This document shows positions 43,660-53,019 of a stretch of DNA of 64,000 nt, piece by piece. A program made the position numbers and the translations under genes. Every line of letters starts with the position of its first letter. Position 1 is the first letter of the stretch. The notes under the pieces are model-generated. The model was not told the origin of the DNA. It worked only from the letters and a program-made list of their open reading frames with translations, and made no database searches. The stretch is from Rhodopseudomonas palustris (GTDB lineage Bacteria > Pseudomonadota > Alphaproteobacteria > Rhizobiales > Xanthobacteraceae). Location of the stretch: the NCBI RefSeq assembly GCF_034479375.1, contig NZ_CP140155.1, positions 1 through 64,000 of the forward strand, given 5' to 3'.

Positions 43660-45340
43660 GGGCGTTGTCCACCATGCGGCTGCTGACGGTCTCCGCCAGT
43701 TTTTCCTTGGCGCCTTCACAATTGGTCGGTTCCGACATCTGCTCGGAGCCGCCGCCGCAGGCCGAGACGATGGCCATCTGGGACGCCGCCGACTTGCGCG
43801 AGCGGTCGGCGTTGGCTTCCCAATCGGCCATCTGCGCGTGCGAGATCTTGCGGGTGTCGTCGAAGTGGAAGTCGACCTTCTTTTTCGACTGCGGGCCCCA
43901 ATAACCGACCCGGCCGAGGTCGTAGAATTTGCGTTCGAAGCCGGCCTTGAGGAATGCCTTGAGGCATCCCAGCAGATAGCGCCGGCGTCGCCCGCTGCCC
44001 GACCACGGATAGGAGAAGAACGCCTTGTACATATAGAACCGACGATAATTGTTCATCACCCGGTCGAGCAATTCGCCGCGTTCCATCGCCGCCGGTTTCA
44101 CGATCGGCGTGACGAAATTGTACTTGGCGAAATCGAACACCTCGACCTTGTCGCTCAGTTCCTTGAACAGCGGAGTGAACGGCCAGGGCGTGTACATCGA
44201 CCAGTTGGCGAGATCCGGCTTCCAGTCCATCGCCATGCGATAGGTTTCTTCCAGCGTCTCCGGGGTTTCGGAGTCGAGGCCGACGATGAACTGTGCCTCG
44301 GTGACGATCCCCGCTTCACGCAGCAACCGGATCGCCTTCTTGTTGTCGGAGATCTTGGTTTCCTTGTTGAACAGATCGAGCTTGAGCTGCGCCGCCGCCT
44401 CGGTGCCGAGCGAGACGTGCATCAGGCCGGCTTCGTTGTAGAATTTCAGCAGCTGCTCGTCGCGCAGGATGTCGGTGACGCGGGTGTTGATGCCCCACTG
44501 CACCTTCTTGTTCAGGCCGCGGGCGATCAGCTCTTCGCAGAACTGGATGAACTTCTTGCGATTGATGGTGGGTTCTTCGTCGGCGAGGATGAAGAAGCCG
44601 ACTTGATATTTATTCACCAGCTCTTCGATCTCATCGACCACCTTCTTCGGGTCGCGGACGCGATAGTCGCGCCAGAATTTCCACTGCGAGCAGAACGAAC
44701 AGGTGAACGGGCAGCCGCGCGCCATGTTCGGGATCGCCACCCGGGTGTTCATCGGGATGTACTTGTACAGGGTCCAGTCCAGAATGCCCCAGTCCGGGCT
44801 GATGGCGTCGAGGTCCTTCACCGTCGGCGCAGCCGGCGTGGCGACGATCTTGCTCTCGCCGTTCATGCCCTCGGTGTAGGCGAGGCCCTTGATCGCATCG
44901 CGATTGGCCGGCCAGTTGCCGGAGGCGACGGCCCGCGCGAGTTCGACGACGATCTCTTCGCCTTCGCCGCGCACGATCACATCGACCCACGGCGCCTCGG
45001 TCAGCACCTGCTGGTACATGAAGGTCGCGTGCACGCCACCGAGCACGGTGACGATCTTGGGATCCACCTGCTTGGCGATCTTCAGGGCCTCTTCGGCCTT
45101 GTAGATCGACGGCGTGATCGAGGTGGTGCCGACCATGTCCGGCTTGTAGTCGGCGATGACCTGAGCGAGGCCTTCGTCCGACGTATCCTCGGTCATCGCA
45201 TCGAGGAATTTGAGTTCGGTGAACCCGTTGGCCTTCAGCGCGCCCGCGAGATAGGGGGCCCATGCCGGCGGCCAGTTGCCGGCGATCTCGGCGCCACCGG
45301 AATGATAATTCGGGTGAATCAGAAGGATGCGCACTGACAT
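43631..45340 (-). CDS. bchE: BchE, anaerobic Mg-protoporphyrin IX monomethyl ester cyclase
   Basis: A 569-residue B12-dependent radical SAM enzyme that makes the isocyclic ring of bacteriochlorophyll without oxygen. The B12-binding domain covers residues 1-150 ([19 protein letters not shown], then [15 protein letters not shown]), and the radical SAM motif CPFTCSFC is at about residue 201. The start at 45340 ([10 protein letters not shown]) has a GGGAGA ribosome site at 45344-45349. The region upstream holds a tandem PpsR site pair and a FixK box (45353-45403), fitting repression in air and activation at low oxygen. The C-terminal 40 residues ([13 protein letters not shown] and on) are a charged tail. 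Confidence 0.95.
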   Translation of the reverse strand: MSVRILLIHPNYHSGGAEIAGNWPPAWAPYLAGALKANGFTELKFLDAMTEDTSDEGLAQVIADYKPDMVGTTSITPSIYKAEEALKIAKQVDPKIVTVLGGVHATFMYQQVLTEAPWVDVIVRGEGEEIVVELARAVASGNWPANRDAIKGLAYTEGMNGESKIVATPAAPTVKDLDAISPDWGILDWTLYKYIPMNTRVAIPNMARGCPFTCSFCSQWKFWRDYRVRDPKKVVDEIEELVNKYQVGFFILADEEPTINRKKFIQFCEELIARGLNKKVQWGINTRVTDILRDEQLLKFYNEAGLMHVSLGTEAAAQLKLDLFNKETKISDNKKAIRLLREAGIVTEAQFIVGLDSETPETLEETYRMAMDWKPDLANWSMYTPWPFTPLFKELSDKVEVFDFAKYNFVTPIVKPAAMERGELLDRVMNNYRRFYMYKAFFSYPWSGSGRRRRYLLGCLKAFLKAGFERKFYDLGRVGYWGPQSKKKVDFHFDDTRKISHAQMADWEANADRSRKSAASQMAIVSACGGGSEQMSEPTNCEGAKEKLAETVSSRMVDNAHDAGSLTRH

Positions 45341-45352
45341 TTCTCCCATGAT

Positions 45353-45370
45353 TGTCAAGAAACAGTGACA
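45353..45370. promoter_or_regulatory. PpsR/CrtJ site 1 upstream of bchE
   Basis: TGT-CAAGAAACAGTG-ACA matches the PpsR/CrtJ consensus TGT-N12-ACA exactly. It lies 13 bases before the bchE start codon, 7 bases from site 2, the pair spacing PpsR favours. Confidence 0.85.
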
Positions 45371-45377
45371 CATCATG

Positions 45378-45395
45378 TGTCAACGAATATTGACG
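45378..45395. promoter_or_regulatory. PpsR/CrtJ site 2 upstream of bchE
   Basis: TGT-CAACGAATATTG-ACG: one mismatch (ACG for ACA) to TGT-N12-ACA. It is in tandem with site 1 at a centre distance of 25 bases, allowing cooperative binding of PpsR. Confidence 0.75.
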
Positions 45396-45403
45396 CAGAT
45401 CAA
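45390..45403. promoter_or_regulatory. FixK/FnrL box upstream of bchE
   Basis: TTGACGCAGATCAA is a perfect TTGA-N6-TCAA site. It overlaps PpsR site 2 by 6 bases, so activator and repressor would compete. Centre is about 57 bases upstream of the start codon. Confidence 0.8.
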
Positions 45404-45489
45404 ACGAATGGTGCTTTGGTAGTTAGTGGGCCGCCGACGAGCGTCCTTGACCCAAGCGAGGCTTCTTCACCCTGCTTCCGCGTCGATGT

Positions 45490-45921
45490 TCAGAGCGGCG
45501 CGGTAAACTCGTTGTCGTGCTGAAGCGCGTCGAGCGTGTCGACGTTCAGGCAATAGTTCTGATAGGCCGGCACCAGCGTGCCCGCAGCGATGTCCGCGTC
45601 GCATTCGCGTTTGTGTTCGCACATCGTGCAGGTGCGCCTGAGATCGTTGAGCAACATCGGCTCCTTTTCGGCGAGCGTACGAATGTCGATCCGCAGCGCT
45701 TCGAGCAGACAGGGTAGTTCCTTGGCGCTGCTGCCCTTGGTCGCGAGCGCGCGCACTTCGGCGGGTGACAGGCCGAGGTCTTTCACCATGTTGGCCATCG
45801 CCCGTCCGAACGCTTCCAACTCGGTCGGGCTTGCGGTGATTTCTTCCCACTCACTGATCACGGTGGCGACGGCGTCGGTCACGGGCGCATTGTTGGTGTT
45901 CGGATTGCCGGATGCCGACAT
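45490..45921 (-). CDS. DUF6455-type Cys-containing protein
   Basis: A 143-residue protein. Its central region MVKDLGLSPAEVRALATKG and the cysteine set RRTCTMCEHKRECDADI and YQNYCLNVDTLDAL are the pattern of the DUF6455 family, small alphaproteobacterial proteins often found with stress or nitrogen-fixation genes; function unknown. The Cys-x2-Cys plus two distal Cys may bind zinc or iron. The start at 45921 gives the family N-terminus. It stands divergent to the metallophosphoesterase gene with two FixK2-type boxes between. Confidence 0.75.
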   Translation of the reverse strand: MSASGNPNTNNAPVTDAVATVISEWEEITASPTELEAFGRAMANMVKDLGLSPAEVRALATKGSSAKELPCLLEALRIDIRTLAEKEPMLLNDLRRTCTMCEHKRECDADIAAGTLVPAYQNYCLNVDTLDALQHDNEFTAPL

Positions 45922-45976
45922 GATCGCCTCCAACGCAACTGTTTTGCTGATATACTCACCCGGGTCCCGCGTCCCA

Positions 45977-45990
45977 TTGCGCCAGATCAA
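45977..45990. promoter_or_regulatory. FixK2-type box (DUF6455/metallophosphoesterase gap)
   Basis: TTGCGCCAGATCAA fits TTG(A/C)-N6-(T/G)CAA. It lies 56 bases upstream of the DUF6455 start codon on the minus strand. Confidence 0.55.
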
Positions 45991-46004
45991 CGAGGGCGGC
46001 GTGG

Positions 46005-46018
46005 TTGCGATGGATCAA
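46005..46018. promoter_or_regulatory. FixK2-type box (second in the same gap)
   Basis: TTGCGATGGATCAA fits the same consensus. It lies 152 bases upstream of the metallophosphoesterase start, on the plus strand side. Confidence 0.5.
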
Positions 46019-46169
46019 AGACAGTTCGTGCCGGTCCGGACCGGAAAAGGCGGAAACGACTGTCGGGACAGCGTTTTCATGCGCGCGGGCATGAGGCGCC
46101 GACGATCGATATTCGCTCGCAAAGAACATCCGCTCGCCAAGAGAGGATCGCGAACAGGGGAGGTGGGAC

Positions 46170-46910
46170 GTGCTGCTTGCGCTTTTTGCTGACATCCATG
46201 CCAACCGGCAGGCCTTCACGGCCTGCCTGGCCGACGCGCGCGAGCAGGGAGCCGAGAAGATCATTCTGCTCGGCGACTATGTCGGCTACGGCGCCGACCC
46301 GGACTGGACCGTCAGCACGGTGATCGATCTCGTCGGTGACGGCGCCGTCGCGATCCTCGGCAATCACGACAGCGCGATCGGCAATCCGAAGGTGCAGATG
46401 AATGCCGTGGCGGAGGCGGCGATCGAATGGACGCGGGGCCAGCTCGATGTCGCGCAGCGTCAGTTTCTCGCCGGTCTGCCGATGAAGCACGACGAGTCCA
46501 ACCTGCTGTTCGTGCATTCGGAGGCGACCCGACCGGAAGGCTGGATCTACGTGACCGATACCGCGGTGGCGTCGCGCAGCATGCAATCGGTGGCGGCGCA
46601 TGTGACGTTCTGCGGCCATGTCCACAAGCCCGCGCTGTATTCGCTCTCGGTCACCGGCAAGATGACCACCTTCGTGCCGACGGCCGACGTGCCCGTTCAC
46701 CTGCTGCCCGGCCGGCAATGGCTCGCGGTGCTCGGCTCGGTCGGGCAGCCGCGCGACGGCAATCCGGCCGCCGCCTACGGCTTGTACGATACCGGAAAAC
46801 ACGAACTGACCTATTGCCGGGTGCCGTACGACGTCGAGGGCGCCGCGCGCCGGATTCGCGACAACGGCCTGCCGATCTGGCTGGCCGACAGGCTGCTGGC
46901 GGGGCGGTGA
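46170..46910 (+). CDS. metallophosphoesterase (calcineurin-like)
   Basis: A 246-residue phosphoesterase. Metal ligands: ADIHAN (D, H), GDYVGYG (D), LGNHDSAIG (N, H) and the pair HVTFCGHVHKPAL. The fold is that of YfcE-like and ApaH-like phosphoesterases, which hydrolyse phosphomonoesters or nucleotides. A GTG start at 46170 is preceded by AGGGGAGG. The stop overlaps or abuts the kinase gene, so the two are translated together. It may oppose the kinase, which is speculative. Confidence 0.9.
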   Translation: MLLALFADIHANRQAFTACLADAREQGAEKIILLGDYVGYGADPDWTVSTVIDLVGDGAVAILGNHDSAIGNPKVQMNAVAEAAIEWTRGQLDVAQRQFLAGLPMKHDESNLLFVHSEATRPEGWIYVTDTAVASRSMQSVAAHVTFCGHVHKPALYSLSVTGKMTTFVPTADVPVHLLPGRQWLAVLGSVGQPRDGNPAAAYGLYDTGKHELTYCRVPYDVEGAARRIRDNGLPIWLADRLLAGR

Positions 46911-46915
46911 CCGGC

Positions 46916-48355
46916 ATGGATCAGCCCTCGTTCGAGCCCGGCTCCACGGTCGACGGCTACCTGATCGAGGGGCCGCTGCATCGCGGCGGCATGGCGGCGC
47001 TGTTTGCGGTTCGCCGCGCCGACAATCCGATGCCGATGGTGATGAAGATCCCGCGAACGGGCGAGGGCGAGGACCCGGCCGCGATCGTCAGCTTCGAGAT
47101 GGAGCAGATGCTGATGCCGCGGCTGAGCGGGCCGCACGTCCCGCAATTCGTCGCGCTCGCGGATTTCTCGGCGCAGCCCTACATCGTCATGGAGCGGATC
47201 GCCGGCGAGCCGCTGCTGTCGCGGCTGCCGGATCTGCCATTGCCCTACGACGAGGCGGTGGCGATCGCGGCGAAGATCGCCGCTGCGGTCGCGGATCTGC
47301 ACCGCCAGCACGTCATCCATCACGATATCAAGCCCAGCAACATCATGTTCCGCCCGAGCGGCGAGGCGGTGTTGCTCGATATGGGGCTGGCCTGCAGCGA
47401 TCAGTTGCCCGACCTGATGCAGGAGGAATTCCGGCTGCCGTTCGGCACCGCGCCCTATATGGCGCCGGAGCGGCTGCTCGGCGTGCGCAACGATCCGCGC
47501 AGCGACCTGTTCGGCCTCGGCGTGCTGCTGTATTTCTTCACCACGGGCATTCGTCCGTTCGGCGAGACCGAGACGATGTACGGCATGCGCCGGCGGCTGT
47601 GGCGCGATCCGGCGCCGCCGCGCAAATTGCGGCCGGACTATCCGCCCTGGCTGCAGGAGATCGTGCTGCGCTGCCTGGAGATCGAGCCGGCCTGGCGCTA
47701 CCCGACGGCGGCGCAACTGGTGTTCGATCTCACCCATCCCACCGAGGTCAAGCTCACCACGCGCTCCGAGAAGCTGAAGCGCGATCCGTGGAAGACGGTG
47801 CTGCGCCGGCGCTTCAACAAGGAACTGACCCGGCCGCGCAAGGAGACGCTCGCCGCACATCTGGCGTCGGCGCCGATCATCGCGGTCGCGATCGACATCG
47901 CCGAGGGGTCTGCCGCGCTGAACGACGAACTGCGGATCACGGCCGGGCGCATCCTCGCCACCTTGCCGTCGGCGCGGCTGGCTTGCCTCAACGTGCTCAA
48001 GCTCGGCCGCATGACGATCGACCGTACGCTCGACGAACACGGCCACAACAAGCATGTCGACCGTCTGGTGGCGTTGCGTCACTGGGCCGAGCCGCTGAAG
48101 CTCGACGACGATCGCCTCACGGCGCATGTGCTCGAGGCGGTCGATCCGGCCTCGGCGATTCTCGAATTCGCGCAGGCGAGCCGGGTCGATCACATCCTGA
48201 TCGGGGCGCGGCGCAATTCGGTGCTGCGCACGCTGGCCGGCAGCGTCTCGGCCAAGGTCGCGAGCGAGGCGAACTGCACGGTCACCATCGTGCGCGCCGC
48301 CGCAGCCGCGCAAGTGCGACCGACCGAACGTCGGGCAGCGCCACAGGACGGTTGA
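46916..48355 (+). CDS. Ser/Thr protein kinase fused to a universal stress protein domain
   Basis: A 479-residue cytoplasmic protein. Residues about 10-270 are a Hanks-type kinase: nucleotide loop as IEGPLHRGGMAALF, the Lys in PMVMKIPR, catalytic loop HVIHHDIKPSNIMF, the metal loop LLDMGLA (Met in place of Phe of DFG) and the APE in PYMAPERLLG. Residues about 320-465 are a UspA-like domain with PIIAVAIDIAEG at its start and the nucleotide motif HILIGARRNSVLRTLAGSVSAKVASEANCTVTIV. The start is ATG 46916, or a GTG at 46907 overlapping the upstream stop. It is a stress kinase likely active in low oxygen, given its FixK-type promoter. Fusions of this type are not common. Confidence 0.88.
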   Translation: MDQPSFEPGSTVDGYLIEGPLHRGGMAALFAVRRADNPMPMVMKIPRTGEGEDPAAIVSFEMEQMLMPRLSGPHVPQFVALADFSAQPYIVMERIAGEPLLSRLPDLPLPYDEAVAIAAKIAAAVADLHRQHVIHHDIKPSNIMFRPSGEAVLLDMGLACSDQLPDLMQEEFRLPFGTAPYMAPERLLGVRNDPRSDLFGLGVLLYFFTTGIRPFGETETMYGMRRRLWRDPAPPRKLRPDYPPWLQEIVLRCLEIEPAWRYPTAAQLVFDLTHPTEVKLTTRSEKLKRDPWKTVLRRRFNKELTRPRKETLAAHLASAPIIAVAIDIAEGSAALNDELRITAGRILATLPSARLACLNVLKLGRMTIDRTLDEHGHNKHVDRLVALRHWAEPLKLDDDRLTAHVLEAVDPASAILEFAQASRVDHILIGARRNSVLRTLAGSVSAKVASEANCTVTIVRAAAAAQVRPTERRAAPQDG

Positions 48356-48421
48356 GAGCGAGTAGGACGAAAGTCGTGCCGGCAGCGCGTCGTTGATGCG
48401 TCTCCGGGCGGAGCCGCCCGG

Positions 48422-49072
48422 TCAGTTGATCATCAGACGGTCATCGACCGCTGCTACGCCGGGCGTCGACCACGCCGCGTTCTGAACCGCGCGATGTTCG
48501 TCCCAGGTGTCGACGCGGCCTTCCAGAACGACCATATTGCCGTTCTTCACCGTGACGCGGATGCCCTTGGACGCGATCTCCGCGTGACGTTCGAGCGCGG
48601 ATTCCAGTTTGGCCCGGATGCAGGAATGATCGCCGAGCGGATTGTTGATGACGATGGTGTTGGTGACGCCGACGACGCCGGCGAGCTTGCGCACGTCGTC
48701 TTCGGCGGCGGCGCGCTCGTAGTACCAGTCGACGGTGCCGCTCAGCGTCAGCCAGCCGTTCTCGACCTGAACCTCGATCGAACTCGCCGGCACCAGAACA
48801 TTCCAGTCGAGAATATCGGATGCGCGTTGCGCGATCTGGTCGTCGGCGGTCTTGGTGAAGGGATAGCGAACCTCGATATGCTCGGAGATCGCGTGGACGC
48901 CCTTGACGCGGCGCGTCGCGGCGAGCGCGGCGAGTTTTTCGGCGTAGCTGATGACGTGGCCGGTCAGGATCACCACGTCCTTTTCGACAGCGACATTGAT
49001 GTGTCCACTGTTGAAGCTCGGATCGAACTCGAACTCGTCAAGGATGCTTTGACGAAGCTGGGACTCAGACAT
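48422..49072 (-). CDS. protein with three BON domains
   Basis: A 216-residue protein containing three BON units: one near residues 10-70 (GHINVAVEKDVVILTGHVISY), one near 80-145 (IEVQVENGWLTLSGTVDWYYE) and one near 155-215 (RVTVKNGNMVVLEGRVDTWDE). BON domains bind membranes and support stress tolerance, as in OsmY. No signal peptide is visible, so it is probably cytoplasmic. Two FixK-type boxes lie 65 and 97 bases upstream of its start at 49072, the same boxes that could serve the phosphoketolase gene on the other strand. Confidence 0.85.
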   Translation of the reverse strand: MSESQLRQSILDEFEFDPSFNSGHINVAVEKDVVILTGHVISYAEKLAALAATRRVKGVHAISEHIEVRYPFTKTADDQIAQRASDILDWNVLVPASSIEVQVENGWLTLSGTVDWYYERAAAEDDVRKLAGVVGVTNTIVINNPLGDHSCIRAKLESALERHAEIASKGIRVTVKNGNMVVLEGRVDTWDEHRAVQNAAWSTPGVAAVDDRLMIN

Positions 49073-49136
49073 GCTTGGCCTCTGGAGTTCCGCTGCGCGA
49101 ACGGGCGGCATCTTCCGTGGTTGAAGGTCAAACACA

Positions 49137-49150
49137 TTGATCCCAATCAA
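49137..49150. promoter_or_regulatory. FixK/FnrL box, BON side
   Basis: TTGATCCCAATCAA is a perfect TTGA-N6-TCAA palindrome. Centre is 72 bases upstream of the BON gene start, a normal activator distance after allowing for a 5-prime leader. Confidence 0.75.
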
Positions 49151-49168
49151 CCAGCTTCGGCGTGATGG

Positions 49169-49182
49169 TTGATCTACGTCAA
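49169..49182. promoter_or_regulatory. FixK/FnrL box, second in the BON-phosphoketolase gap
   Basis: TTGATCTACGTCAA is a perfect TTGA-N6-TCAA palindrome 32 bases from the first (centre to centre). It is 270 bases upstream of the phosphoketolase start, so a long leader or dual control would be needed if it serves that gene. Confidence 0.7.
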
Positions 49183-49453
49183 ACGTTGTCAGCATGGTTA
49201 GCCGCCCCATTCTCAACAAGTCGATTGCCGACAATGGCTGCTCGATCGACGTCCAGGCCGCACATTGCGTCGCGTTCGCGTCGATCTGTGTCAGGGCGAA
49301 CTGACACTTGTTTTACTGTTCTGCTCGCGGCCAATCACCGAAAGCCTCGCGCACATGGGATGGCCGAAGTGAGCAGACAACGGATCGAACCGATCGCGGC
49401 AGGCGGCCCCCGCCTGACGCGAGACGAATCTGAACTCGAAGGCGGAGATGGTG

Positions 49454-51808
49454 ATGTCTGACGTGTTGTCCAACGATCTGATGCAGAAGATGGACGCCTA
49501 TTGGCGGGCCGCGAACTACTTGTCGGTCGGCCAGATCTATCTGCAGGACAATCCGCTGCTGGAACAGCCGCTGCGGATCGAGCACATTAAGCCGCGTCTG
49601 CTCGGACATTGGGGAACGACGCCGGGGCTGAATCTGCTCTACGTCCATCTCAACCGGCTGATCACCGAGAACGACCTCGACATGATCAACATCATCGGTC
49701 CGGGCCATGGCGGCCCCGGCCTGGTGGCGAATTCGTACCTGGAAGGCTCCTATACGGAGCGCTATCCGGCGATCGAGCGCAATCGCAACGGCTTGCAGCG
49801 TCTGTTTCGGCAATTCTCCTGGCCGCACGGCGTGCCGAGCCACGTTTCGCCGGAGACGCCGGGCTCGATTCATGAAGGCGGCGAGCTCGGCTATTCGCTG
49901 GCGCACGCTTATGGCGCCGCGTTCGACAATCCGGATCTGATCGTCGCCTGCATCGTCGGCGACGGCGAGGCCGAGACCGGCGCGCTGGCGACGAGCTGGC
50001 ATTCCAACAAATTTCTCAACCCGGCCCGCGACGGCGCGGTGCTGCCGATCCTGCATCTCAACGGCTTCAAGATCGCCAATCCGACCGTGCTGGCGCGGAT
50101 CAGCCGGCAGGAACTCACCGATCTGATGCGCGGCTACGGCTACGAGCCGATCGTGGTCGAAGGCGACGAACCCGCGCTGGTGCACCACACGCTGGCCGCG
50201 GCGCTGGATCGGGCGCTCGCCGACATCCAGGCGATCCAGGCGGCGGCCCGCCACGAGGGCGTCACCGCGCGACCGCGCTGGCCCATGATCATCCTGCGCA
50301 CCCCGAAGGGCTGGACCGGGCCGAAGCAGGTCGACGGCAAGCAGGTCGAAGGCACCTGGCGCGCCCATCAGGTGCCGATCGCCGATTTCAAGGACCCGGC
50401 GCATGTGCAACTGCTGGAAACATGGCTGCGCAGCTACCGGCCGGAAGAATTGTTCGACGCCGACGGCAAGTTCCGCGACGAGTTGGCGGCGCTGGCGCCG
50501 ACCGGCCATTGCCGGATGAGCGCCAATCCGCACGCCAATGGCGGCGAACTGCTGCAGCCGCTGTCGCTGCCCGCCTTCCACGATTACGCGGTGACGATGC
50601 CGTCGCCGGGCACGGTCAAGGCCGAGGCCACCCGCGTGCTGGGCGGTTTCCTCCGCGACGTGATGAAGGCCAATCTCGACGCGAAGAACTTCAGGCTGTT
50701 CGGGCCCGACGAGACCGCGTCCAACCGGCTCGATGCGGTGCTGGAAGTCACCGACAAGGAGTGGATGGCGGAAATCGAGGACGTCGACGTCGCTCTCGGC
50801 CCCGACGGCCGGGTCATGGAGGTGCTGAGCGAGCACCTCTGCCAGGGCTGGCTCGAGGGCTATCTCCTGACCGGACGTCACGGGCTGTTCTCGTGCTACG
50901 AGGCGTTCATTCACATCATCGATTCGATGTTCAACCAGCACGCCAAATGGCTGAAAGCCTGCGGCGCGATTCCGTGGCGGCGCCCGATCGCCTCGCTGAA
51001 CTATCTGCTGACCTCGCATGTCTGGCGCCAGGATCACAACGGCTTCTCGCATCAGGATCCCGGCTTCATCGATCACGTCGTCAACAAGAAGGCCAGCGTC
51101 GTCCGGGTCTACCTGCCGCCGGATGCGAATTGTCTGCTGTCGGTCGCCGATCACTGCCTGCGCAGCCGCAACTACGTCAATCTGATCGTCGCGGGCAAGC
51201 AGCCGGAATGGCAGTGGCTCGACATCGACGCCGCGGTCCGGCACTGCACTGCCGGCGCCGGAATCTGGCAATGGGCCAGCAATGATGACGGCGATCCCGA
51301 CGTGGTGATGGCCTGCGCCGGCGACGTGCCGACGGTCGAGACGCTGGCGGCGGTGATGCTGCTGCGCGAATACGTTCCGGACATCCGCATCCGTGTCGTC
51401 AACGTCGTCGATCTGATGGTGCTGCAGCCGAGCTCGGAACACCCGCACGGGCTCGACGACCGCCGGTTCGACGAGTTGTTCACCGTCGACAAACCAGTGG
51501 TGTTCGCGTTCCACGGCTATCCTTGGCTGATCCACCGGCTGACCTATCGGCGGCGCAATCACTTCAATATCCACGTGCGCGGCTACAAGGAGGAGGGCAG
51601 CACCACGACTCCGTTCGACATGGTGGTGCTGAACGACCTCGATCGCTACCGGCTCGCTCTCGACGCGATCCGCCGAATTCCGAGGCTCGCCGGACAGGTC
51701 GAAGCCGCCACCGACAGGTACTGGGCGACGATGCAGCGGCACAAACTGTATATCGGCGAGCACGGCGACGACATGCCGGAAGTGCGCGACTGGCGCTGGC
51801 AGGCCTGA
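49454..51808 (+). CDS. xfp: xylulose-5-phosphate/fructose-6-phosphate phosphoketolase
   Basis: A 784-residue thiamine-diphosphate enzyme that splits xylulose-5-P or fructose-6-P into acetyl phosphate plus a sugar phosphate. Motifs: ThDP and substrate region [11 protein letters not shown], the metal-binding [23 protein letters not shown], and [14 protein letters not shown] in the last third. The full family length is present. ATG 49454 has the better ribosome site spacing than ATG 49448 (GGAG at 49444-49447). In a phototroph it links sugar phosphates to acetate without CO2 loss. It has a FixK-type site upstream. Confidence 0.95.
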   Translation: MSDVLSNDLMQKMDAYWRAANYLSVGQIYLQDNPLLEQPLRIEHIKPRLLGHWGTTPGLNLLYVHLNRLITENDLDMINIIGPGHGGPGLVANSYLEGSYTERYPAIERNRNGLQRLFRQFSWPHGVPSHVSPETPGSIHEGGELGYSLAHAYGAAFDNPDLIVACIVGDGEAETGALATSWHSNKFLNPARDGAVLPILHLNGFKIANPTVLARISRQELTDLMRGYGYEPIVVEGDEPALVHHTLAAALDRALADIQAIQAAARHEGVTARPRWPMIILRTPKGWTGPKQVDGKQVEGTWRAHQVPIADFKDPAHVQLLETWLRSYRPEELFDADGKFRDELAALAPTGHCRMSANPHANGGELLQPLSLPAFHDYAVTMPSPGTVKAEATRVLGGFLRDVMKANLDAKNFRLFGPDETASNRLDAVLEVTDKEWMAEIEDVDVALGPDGRVMEVLSEHLCQGWLEGYLLTGRHGLFSCYEAFIHIIDSMFNQHAKWLKACGAIPWRRPIASLNYLLTSHVWRQDHNGFSHQDPGFIDHVVNKKASVVRVYLPPDANCLLSVADHCLRSRNYVNLIVAGKQPEWQWLDIDAAVRHCTAGAGIWQWASNDDGDPDVVMACAGDVPTVETLAAVMLLREYVPDIRIRVVNVVDLMVLQPSSEHPHGLDDRRFDELFTVDKPVVFAFHGYPWLIHRLTYRRRNHFNIHVRGYKEEGSTTTPFDMVVLNDLDRYRLALDAIRRIPRLAGQVEAATDRYWATMQRHKLYIGEHGDDMPEVRDWRWQA

Positions 51809-51974
51809 GGCGGCGACGCCTCCGGCCTCTCGAATTTTCGCGGAGCCGGAAAGGCCTCATCAACCAGTCGCGAAGCGATTGAACGGGTTGGGCCTGCCGG
51901 CGTCCTCGGATTAACCAGTGGTTGCGCTCGGCCCGCTAGGGCTCGGAATTGGACATTCTGAGAGGAGCGGGCCG

Positions 51975-52472
51975 ATGGACACGCGCGAACACGACGCAGC
52001 ACATGCGGAGACCGTGCCCGACAAACTGATCGGGCTGCTGAGCCTGCTGGTGGTCGACGACGATCCGATGCAGCGCATGCTGATCGCCGCCGCCGCCGAG
52101 AAGGCCGGCTACGCCGTGACCCAGGCGTCGTCCTGCGCCGAAGGCACCGCGCTGATCCGCGAACGGAGTTTCGACTGCATCACGCTCGACCTGCGGCTCG
52201 ACGACGGCGACGGCGCCGACGTCATGCGCGCGATGGCGGAGGCGCGCTACTGCGGTCCGATGATCGTGATCAGCGGTATGGATTCAGACCGCCGCCGCGC
52301 CTCGCGGGCGCTCGCCCGCTCGCTGGGCATGGATCTGCTGCAGACCTTCCCGAAGCCGATCGACCTCGCGGCGCTGCGAATATCGCTGGCCAACCTTCGC
52401 AGCAGGATCGCCGGCCTGCCGATCGTCCATTCCTGGGGCGAGGTTTGCGGCCCGCGCTTCGAAAACCGCTGA
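51975..52472 (+). CDS. stand-alone response regulator receiver
   Basis: A 165-residue protein with a receiver domain and no output domain. Residues 20-140: LVVDDDPMQRMLIAAAAEKAG, the phospho-acceptor Asp in FDCITLDLRLDDG, the T/S site MIVISGMDSD and the Lys in FPKPIDLA. The C-terminal tail is short (SWGEVCGPRFENR). Its receiver is closely similar to that of the EAL protein at 54379 (FDCITLDL against FDCITIDL), so the two are probably paralogues. It may act as a phosphate relay or by direct protein binding. Its kinase is likely the hybrid kinase at 55659. Confidence 0.88.
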   Translation: MDTREHDAAHAETVPDKLIGLLSLLVVDDDPMQRMLIAAAAEKAGYAVTQASSCAEGTALIRERSFDCITLDLRLDDGDGADVMRAMAEARYCGPMIVISGMDSDRRRASRALARSLGMDLLQTFPKPIDLAALRISLANLRSRIAGLPIVHSWGEVCGPRFENR

Positions 52473-53019
52473 GGCGACGGCCGCCGCATCGCGCCCGCGC
52501 AGATTTCCGACAGGCCGCCGCCGACCGAGCATCCCTCGAACGTTCCGGATTCGCCGCGCCCGTCTGGGCCGGCGGATGAGATGTCGTGCATCATCGTAAC
52601 CGGCACGGCCGCCCGCGAGGCGCGGCGCCGTAGGGCCGCGTTCGATTCTCGGTAACTGCGCCGCCGATCCCCCTGAGAGCCGGCGTCCACCCGCCGCCGG
52701 CGCTGGTACGACTACGAGGCGCAAAATTAACGAGAGTGAAGGCCAATGACGGCTAGATCAGTCAGAACGCGAACTCCCGACCGGCAGGGTGGCCCCGCCG
52801 GGAGCGGGAGATCGAGAAAGGCGCTGGGGAATGCATGACGTTCTGTTGCGAGGCCTCGCCGCGCGCCTGAAGGCAAACAAAGCCGTGTTCGCAGGAGGGA
52901 TCGCCGCTCCGGCGATCTCCCTGACGGCCGGGTGAGGTCGATTCCATGACCGGACGCGCTGCTCGATCCGCCGTCCATCAACGTGATCTGTCGCGTGCGA
53001 ACCCTGCAGGAAGCAGCAA
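52473..53019. other. gap with a hairpin, no convincing gene
   Basis: A 547-base stretch of GC-rich sequence. At 52897-52923 the arms GGGATCGCCG and CGGCGATCTCCC form a strong hairpin with a short loop, which may terminate the upstream gene. I found no reading frame with a family signature and no known riboswitch core here. Confidence 0.5.
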
